From positions 402,734 to 466,733 of the forward strand of contig RPFO01000648.1 of NCBI GenBank assembly GCA_009746045.1: a stretch of 64,000 bases of DNA, in the 5' to 3' direction. Each line of letters starts with the position of its first letter. Position 1 is the first letter of the stretch. A program made the position numbers and the translations under genes. This DNA is from Mesostigma viride. Taxonomy: Eukaryota; Streptophyta; Mesostigmatophyceae; Mesostigmatales; Mesostigmataceae. Shown here in pieces: positions 57,575-64,000 of the stretch. The notes below the pieces were generated by a model. That model saw only the letters and a list, made by a program, of their open reading frames with translations, did no database searches and was not told where the DNA came from.

Positions 57575-58914
57575 CGGATGAGGGAGGGGATGGGGGAGGA
57601 GCGCAAGCAAAGCGGGAGCAATGTGTGCGCACGCACACCAGTCTGGCAGGAGCGATGACGCTTGTTATTTACCGTTGTTAGCACCGCCACGGAGGCTTGT
57701 GCTCCATCTCGAACGTGTCCCTATTGTGTGTGGAGAGGAGGGAGGACGCCCCCCCTTATAATCGCACCAGAGCGCGCTGCCCGGCGCCAGCCAAAGTGGA
57801 AAATGGCCGATTGCACTCCGCGAGCAAACGGGGCTGCGCTGGGTCGAAAACAGCTACTTTGGCAGTGTGCTACAAGCTACATCGCTCGTACGACACGTGG
57901 CACTGTTAGTTGCAGCTCTGACAAGTGGCACACTTACTAGCAGCTCTTATCAGCAGATCTTAGTAGAAGCATTTAGTAGCAGCAGTTCAATGGTCTTTTC
58001 ATCGTTATGTACTACTAACAACGCTCCGGTTTCAGGCCGGTCGTGGGTATCAACTGGTGCAACATCCAACGAGGGTTGGTCGTAAGACGTCAGCAGCAAT
58101 TGACGATGCCTGATGCCTGAAAGGTTTATACATCCTGCTTACAATGAGGTGGTCGTTCTGGTACTGCAATGCAGTGGGGACTGGAAACCCACATGTTTAT
58201 AAAACCCGATGCAAGTCGGAGACTCGACAACTGTTGACGCTCAGTTCTCAGCGTCAGTCAGTTGGATCCCACGCCGGATATTGACAGACAGAGATAATAA
58301 CCGGCCGAGGGCCGAAGAAGAAGCTATATTATTACTAGGGAACTAGGCCACGACGTGTACGGTTGCATCTTTCATCAGTTCTCAGCGTACAGCAGGGTCA
58401 AAGCTGACTCCTGCACTTCAAATCAAACGCCTGACCAAGCTAGCAGGATCACCAGAGTGCACTTCCCTTCCTACCATACCAGGTGCTGGACTGGCGGGAG
58501 GAGTGCCTCCTGAACAAAATTTTCCCTGGTGCCGCTTTCAAACATTTTGACGAGAGCGCGCTCCGGAGCCAAAACTGTGGCGCTGGATCCGTTTTGGCCG
58601 CTTTTGGGAGCTCGCTCGACGCCACGAGGAGCGGCGCCGGATCAGTGCCAGAGTGTGCTGTTTTGCCTGGACGTCCGGCTCCCGCCTGTAGAGCATACAA
58701 GGCTTTGGTAACAGCCAAGGGCGCAGAAAAGCCAAGTGATTTTTTATCACATTCGAGGTATATATCTTTAAAATTATAATAACTTACATCAGATTGAAAG
58801 CACCCAATCAAACATGAACAAAGCCAACGCTAACAAGAGATACCACGACAAAATTGCTACAGCCGGCATGGGACACTCATCCACATCTCGGAATGAAGGA
58901 AAACAGCCTAGTAA
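57575..58914. other. Region downstream of the SNAPC5-like gene, no supported gene
   Basis: Short ORFs around 58,449-58,811 on both strands have no recognisable motif. The stretch leads into LINE fragments at 58.9 kb. Confidence 0.4.
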
Positions 58915-59095
58915 CCGTGCTGCGCCGCAAAGTCAGCCCGCGTGCGGCGGAGCAAGATATCAGCCATAGCCCGGGTAAGCGCTACCGAAAGGCGTTGCAT
59001 GGCGCCAGTACGATGTCCAGGTCCGCGCTGACCGAGGGGCCCGCTGGCCCTCCAGGTCCAGGCGGTCCTCCCGGAGCCGGCAGCACTCCTTAAAG
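58915..59095 (-). pseudogene. LINE-B ORF fragment, inverted relative to the 59.9-kb copy
   Basis: The minus strand reads as the same peptide as 59,880-60,058 ('LREDRLDLEGQRAP' and 'ITRAMADILLRRTRAD'-like). The sequence is nearly identical to the plus-strand copy, so the two form an inverted pair about 0.8 kb apart. Confidence 0.75.
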
Positions 59096-59129
59096 AAGCT
59101 GGCGGTCAGGGTCCCCATCGCATAGGTAT

Positions 59130-59495
59130 ACATCTATGGATTCATGCCCAGGAAGCTAGGTAAACCTGCCATGAACTACACCCAGATGTTGCTGGCCGAC
59201 CTAGTGGTCCCAGCTCAGTTTGAACACCGCATCCACTCCCTCTCCCTTCTTTGGACTGCCATGCAGAACAAGAAGCGGTGGCAGAAGGTTGTCCAGGCTC
59301 ACACGCCAGCCCCTTTGGGCAAGCCACCCCCCCCCAAGAGGAAGGGGCGTTTTGCTGAGTAGTGTAGTAAGGATTTTCTAGACTAGATAGCTTAGAGTTA
59401 GGTTAGTTCAATTACGCGGCTTCCTCCCCCTCCACCCATCCATGGAATATGTGCTACATGATCTCCCAACGGAGGCATGTTATAATTTAATAATA
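59130..59495 (+). pseudogene. LINE-C C-terminal ORF and 3' UTR
   Basis: An open frame from the ATG at 59,147 to the stop at 59,362 encodes 'MPRKLGKPAMNYTQMLLADL', 'VVPAQFEHRIHSL' and a basic tail 'KPPPPKRKGRFAE'. The 3' UTR (59,363-59,485) matches 38.28-38.40 kb in inverted form and ends in an AATTTAATTT tail. The upstream part of the ORF is missing. The protein family is not recognised. Confidence 0.7.
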
Positions 59496-59499
59496 TAAT

Positions 59500-59700
59500 T
59501 TAATTTAATTTAAATGCCCAAGTTATTCATGAAGAGTTCAATGCCTTTGGCCCTAAGACCGCAGAATTTTTCCACGAGTGCTGCCAGCTCAGCTAGAACT
59601 GGCTCGACCTCGAGGGCCATGCAAACCGCTCCGTGGTCAGCCCGCACGTGGTCCTCCTAAATTGGCGCGGCAGCGCCTCTCTTTCCCAGCTAGGGCCGAT
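59500..59700 (+). pseudogene. Second, more diverged LINE ORF fragment
   Basis: Plus-strand peptides 'HEEFNAFGPKTAEFFHECCQ' and 'WLDLEG' parallel 'KECCRLREDRLDLEG' at 59.88 kb but with stops and frameshifts. It is an older copy of the same region, directly after the LINE-C tail. Confidence 0.5.
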
Positions 59701-59829
59701 GCTGTACAGGCCCCTTGAACGGGCCCCGGGACTCCTGTGTGGGTCCTGGTCCTAGTTCTGCTGGAGTGTTGTTCTGGGCTTAATACTTGCTGTCTAGGTC
59801 GCTAGTTTCTTAGCTAGTTTCTTTCACTT

Positions 59830-60395
59830 GCATTGTTTGGGAATTGACATTCTCAATGAATGTATATATATTTTCTTGAAGGAGTGCTGCCGGCTCCGGG
59901 AGGACCGCCTGGACCTGGAGGGCCAGCGGGCCCCTTGGTCAGCGCGGACCTGGACATCGTATTGGCGCCAACGCCTTTCGGTAGCGATTACCCGGGCTAT
60001 GACTGACATCTTGCTCCGCCGCACACGAGCTGACTTTGCGGCGCAGCACGGATATTAGGCCGTTTTACTTCATTCCGCTGTGTGGATCGAGTGTCCCATG
60101 CCGGCTGTCCTTGTTTTGTTGTGGTATCTCTTGTTAGTGTTGGCTTTGGTTATTTTTATGTGGGTGCGCCTTTACTCTGATGTAAGTATTTATATATTTT
60201 TCATATATATACTTTCTCACAAGTCCGATTGCAGCTGTGGCATGCCTCTGGCCGAAGGAGAAAGGGGGTCCCTGCCCTTTCTTCCTGTTGTGCACACACA
60301 GGGATTAATATTGCCCTCTGGTGCTTTGTGCACAGGGATTAATATTGCCCTCTGGTGCTTTGTGACTCCCCAATGGGAGCACGAGTTTAATTAAT
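59830..60395 (+). mobile_element. LINE-B 3' portion: end of ORF, 3' UTR and TTAA tail
   Basis: The frame 59,828-60,058 ends 'RLSVAITRAMTDILLRRTRA' 'DFAAQHGY' and stop. About 330 bp of 3' UTR follows, whose end matches the 42.1-kb and 40.8-kb LINE-B copies and finishes with the hairpin GTGACTCCCCAATGGGAGCAC region and TTTAATTAAT. A 34-bp segment (CACAGGGATTAATATTGCCC...) is tandemly duplicated at 60,298-60,365. This links the short 3'-only copies elsewhere to a coding LINE. Confidence 0.7.
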
Positions 60396-60819
60396 ATTTT
60401 CTCAGATTGCAGGGAATGAGCTGCTCGTCTACATATTGAGAGGCCTTGACGTCTATCGACATACATGCATCTCACTTGACCCCAATTTTTGGTTCAGCTT
60501 CGTTATTTTGGCAATGCCTGTTCGTCAATATCATATGAATGCGCAGCATAAGTTTTACTATTGCTACATTATTTTATTTTGTCGCGGCATGGCTTTGCGG
60601 CTCTAGGAGTGGGATCTGCCTAACTCCCCTTTCCGCCCATTTGCCTTCGCGGCCGGCTGTCGGAGAGAGAGCAACGGGTCGGCAGTGTGCAAGGTTCGCC
60701 CTGCCTCGCGCTGCTGCCTCCGAAACCTCCTCAGACTCGCACGCATTTCTCATGTGTGCAGACGCACATTCATTCTACCTGGCCACCCGAGCCAACCGTC
60801 GGCGTCGCCTCGACGACCC

Positions 60820-60940
60820 CTCATGCATATGATGAAAAGGAGCAAGGGCATCCAAGCTTCTCTCACTGCCACCGGCTGGAGGGCAGGCCACACTAGAAAA
60901 CTTTCTCTGCACCATGGTGTATATGTCACCGGCCTGTACT
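60820..60940 (-). mobile_element. Diverged LINE-A 3'-UTR fragment
   Basis: The stretch 'CAAGCTTCTCTCACTGCC' ... 'GGGCAGGCCACA' ... 'CACCATGGTG' follows the same order as 41,812-41,880 of the nested element, with substitutions and small gaps. It has no tail or target-site duplication that I can see. Confidence 0.45.
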
Positions 60941-61430
60941 CAGATCGCAAATTTGCAAAGAAGTCGAGAACTTGTGAACAACCCTATTTGGAGACTGGGT
61001 ATGATGTTGGCACTTGGGCGATTTAGTCAACCAGGGGCGAGGGGAACTTCAGTCTGCCATGCACAAAAGACGCTACAACTGAATGCCGGCCCATTGAAGG
61101 CCTCCAGTGGAAGGGAGCAGCACAATGGCAAATGAACAGCAGACTCGAGGCACCGTACGATATGGGCAATAATGCGACTGTAAGATGTACGCTTCAAGGC
61201 AGTGACGTCACTGTTAGACGCATCCGCAGCACGGAACTATGCATGTACTCTTTGTTCAACTGGTAGAGAAATTCAAAGGAACACATTTTGGATAAAATGT
61301 TGTACTGCTTTCAGCAGAGAAATCATGAATAAGTTCAACGTCCGTCTTGGGATATAAACATCCTCGCAATAGCAGCAAGGAACTTTGAACCAGTTCTGGG
61401 ACGTACTCTTGCGTCAGCTAACTCCTAAAA
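60941..61430. other. Intergenic region, no supported feature
   Basis: Only short open frames without motifs are present, and no tandem arrays or retroelement similarity were noticed. Confidence 0.4.
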
Positions 61431-61639
61431 TTAACCGAGAGTCTGCCAAACACTGGCAGAATAGACACCGACCTGTGCCATCACCCACATTGCAGGAGGA
61501 AACAGATCTATGATGATCACGGTCCACCCAGGCACGCCTGCATTGCTAACCACTGCAGCATGCATACATGTGCGTGTGCGCACTAGCTCCGGAATGAGTC
61601 GCATATTCTCTCCACCTCCAGCGTCGCCTGCAACATGCA

Positions 61640-63540
61640 ACAGGAACGCGGCACAAGGTGCGCATACGGTAGCCACATCAAAAACTCAGAAATGTGGGCC
61701 CAATCTGACAAAACACACACAAGCTGGCCAACCAATGGCGTGGCTGGCACGGATGCGTCCTGGAAGCAGTGCTGGCCCACACGTGTTTCCTTGCCCAAGC
61801 AGTCAATGCCCTGGTACCCATGACATCCATGATGACCCGCTGTACCCCTTCCATCCGCACATTCCGCGTGCCGTCTGTCGAATTCAACCGCATACAGCGG
61901 CGACCTTATAGAGCCTGTTCCATCCACTTTTGTAGCTCTGTAACCGTGGCCACCGGTACACACGGTGTAGTTAAGACCTGTGCAACAAAAGACCAGTGGG
62001 TGTAGAACGGGCTGACAAAAGGGAATAGGACAGACAGACTGCAGCAGGAGATTCAAGCGCCAAATCAAGCAAGCCCTGCAGCACCATTGTCCTGTTGCGC
62101 TGAGAGCACTATTACCCTTGCTTTGCAGCATACGTAGGATGATAGTGTGCACAGATGTGAATCGTCATAAATACTAGAAAGAGCAATACCTAGCATAGGG
62201 TGATGCGGTGTAATAGCTACATACAACAGAAAAATGCCAAAGACATCCAAAGAAAAGAAAAATTGCAGAGCTTCATATGGGCACTTCCCCCCCCCCTCTA
62301 CTCCCCCACGCACCGCCTGTGGCAGCACGCCTCGATCGAACGTGGCCACGAGCACACCAAAGGGCAGCTGGCTGACGCACAGGCCCAGCGCGCGCCCGCG
62401 GGAGAGCGCGCACAGGCTGTAGCCGCCGCGCCGCACGACATGCAGCTGCTGCCCCAACAGCCAGAAGCTGCGGCGACCGAGGGGGGCAACGCCAGCGGGG
62501 GTGGTGGCAGAGAGGGCGTCATCCTCCGCTTGCCTGCTCGGCGGTACACCACCATCGGCATGCCTTGCACCAAGGGCCGCTGCGTCGCTGACCCTGGCAG
62601 CACCCAGGGGGCCGCCTTTCCCGCGTGCAGGACCGCAGCTACCCGCCACACCGCCCACCTCTGCAGGGTCCCATACCTCCCCCGCGTCAAACAGGCCAAC
62701 AAACTGGCGCCCGTCACCCGTCTGGTCCATTCCCTGGCCGTCACCCGCGCCCCTGGTGGCATCACTGCCGCGTTGATGTGGGTCATGAGACCATCGGGGG
62801 GGGGGGCGGCCGCGCCTGCAGGGTGGGGGGGTGTCCCCTGGAACAGCCTCCGCAGGACGCCCTGGGAGACGAGGCAGGCGCCCTGCGGCTGCAAGTAGCA
62901 AGCGAAGATGTGTGTGCCACGCAAGCACAGAGAGGCAGACGGGTGAGGCGTGCTAGTAGCGCACTTCAGGTGCAGCTACCTCTGATGGACTGGTCCTATC
63001 TGCTCGTGCTCTTTCACGCATGTGGGTGCTGGTAAGCGCTGCGTCCGCCCCTCACGGCCCCAGACATGCCATCGGGCGCACTCTCTCTGGCAAGGGAATC
63101 AGGCTGAGCTTAGCCACTGCGTGCGGGGATGAGGTCAGCCACTGCGTGGGGGGATGAGGTCAGCCACTGCGTGGGGGCCGGCAGGCTCTAGGAACTGCAC
63201 AATGGTCGGCTCTAGGAACTGCACAATGGTCGGCTCTAGGAACTGCACAATGATCGGATCGTTCCGTTTGCGCGTATGGGTCGCTCGTCGCGTATGGGTG
63301 CAAGGGCCCTGATAAATGGCTCCTGATAGACGTTTTTCCACCCGGGGCCACACAGGTGCAACCCCAAGCCACCCCTTTTTCTAATTAGCCCCCAGCGTAC
63401 GCCACCCTGTTCCCACGCACCAGCAGCAGCGCGTAGCCTGAAAGGATGCCACGCCGCAGCAGGTCTGCGGCTAAGGGCAGAGCATCGTCGCAGCCAACAA
63501 GGTGGCATCGCAGCAAGTGGTGGGCCAACAAGCAGGGGCA
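61640..63540 (-). CDS. Candidate exons of an unidentified multi-exon gene
   Basis: Several minus-strand segments look coding and have splice signals. Near 63,421-63,519 is 'LVGCDDALPLAADLLRRGIL' then 'SGYALLL' with donor GTGCGT at 63,420. From 62,888 (acceptor TTGCAG) is 'PQGACLVSQGVLRRLFQG'. Ending at 62,314 (donor GTGCGT) is 'YSLCALSRGRALGLCVSQLP' then 'FGVLVATFDRGVLPQA'. Near 61,790-61,895 is 'RMEGVQRVIMDVMGTRALTA'. The frame changes between 62,888 and 62,314, so at least one small intron is implied. I do not recognise the family and could not build a complete model; start, stop and the middle exons are unknown. The boundaries given are approximate. Confidence 0.35.
63115..63262. repeat. 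Two short tandem arrays (25 bp x3 and 24 bp x3)
   Basis: GGGGATGAGGTCAGCCACTG-type units (about 25 bp) are followed directly by CTCTAGGAACTGCACAATGG-type units (24 bp), three copies each. They lie within the candidate gene region, probably intronic. Confidence 0.88.
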
Positions 63541-63844
63541 AGGGGGGGGGGGGGGGCAGAGAATGGGGAGTGAGGGGTCAGAACGGCACCAGCGCTTGCA
63601 ACCAGCGTCATGCCAGGGCTGAGGCAGAGAGGCACCGCTCCACCGCAAGCATGCGTGCATGGGTGCACTTGTGCCCATGGCCCACCGTGTGTGAACTAGC
63701 ACCTGGTGGTCCACCAGTAAGTGAGTGCGGCGGCCATCCCACCTCCAAGGCCAGGGTGGCATTCCAACTCCAAGTAGGCAAGTGTGGTCCGTACCCGTAC
63801 CGACAGCTGTCTCTACCTTGACAGCAGGATAACCGACGCACCGC

Positions 63845-63985
63845 CACGGTGCCTATGACACCGTGCCACTAGTGCGCCGCCGGTGGCTATGACACTATGC
63901 CGCTATGGCGCCAACAGCGGCTATGACACCATGCCACTAGTGCGCCAACAGCGGCTATGTCACCATGCCACTATAAGGACAGGAG
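63845..63985. repeat. About 34-bp tandem repeat, four copies
   Basis: Units of the type CTATGACACCATGCCACTAG followed by TGCGCCAACAGCGG run to near the end of the window. The array may continue beyond it. Confidence 0.88.
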
Positions 63986-64000
63986 GCATGCCCACACATG

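Noticed and set aside
56995..57681. 228-codon plus-strand ORF overlapping the last SNAPC5-like exon
   Set aside because: It is in another frame, Gly/Cys/Trp-rich in its second half as expected for a shadow, and has no family motif.

Overview
The window is nuclear DNA of a eukaryote, most likely a chlorophyte green alga. The evidence is a set of intron-rich genes with GTGAGT/GTGCGT donors, TGTAA polyadenylation motifs just after the RAD9-like gene, a GT47 protein with EGF-like repeats of a kind known from chlamydomonad algae, and L1-like plus hAT elements. Several tracts are moderately GC-rich and the introns are loaded with minisatellites. The species cannot be named from the sequence alone.

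Layout. 1-5,120: wreckage of L1-like retrotransposons, including one element with a complete 463-residue ORF1. 5,810-22,637 (-): an 11-exon WD-repeat gene of the WDR13 type (446 aa reconstructed); nearly every intron carries its own unrelated tandem array, the largest about 4 kb. 24,260-36,643 (+): an exostosin-like (GT47) glycosyltransferase with an N-terminal hydrophobic segment and three EGF-like modules. Thirteen exons are firm; a fourteenth (exon 10) appears to be hit by a 99-bp retrotransposon fragment with a 10-bp target-site duplication. 36,700-45,600: a transposon graveyard with L1-like elements nested three deep, a reverse-transcriptase fragment and a truncated hAT transposase. 45,739-52,384 (-): a nine-exon RAD9-type checkpoint-clamp gene (526 aa). 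53,402-57,574 (+): a small three-exon gene for a 120-aa protein resembling SNAPC5, divergent from RAD9. 58,900-60,940: more LINE fragments, some in inverted pairs. 61,400-63,600 (-): fragments of an unidentified multi-exon gene.

The host genes are housekeeping-type and do not form a pathway: DNA-damage clamp (RAD9), snRNA transcription (SNAPC5-like), a WD40 scaffold (WDR13-like) and a secretory-pathway glycosyltransferase. The unusual feature is genomic. In at least six exons the end of the exon plus its 5' splice donor has been tandemly duplicated into the intron, giving two to seven donor-like sites in a row. Together with the large intronic minisatellites this suggests that local tandem duplication is reshaping introns in this genome. 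The exon models were built by hand from splice signals, reading phase and remembered family motifs; every internal phase was checked by arithmetic, but no alignment or transcript data were available.
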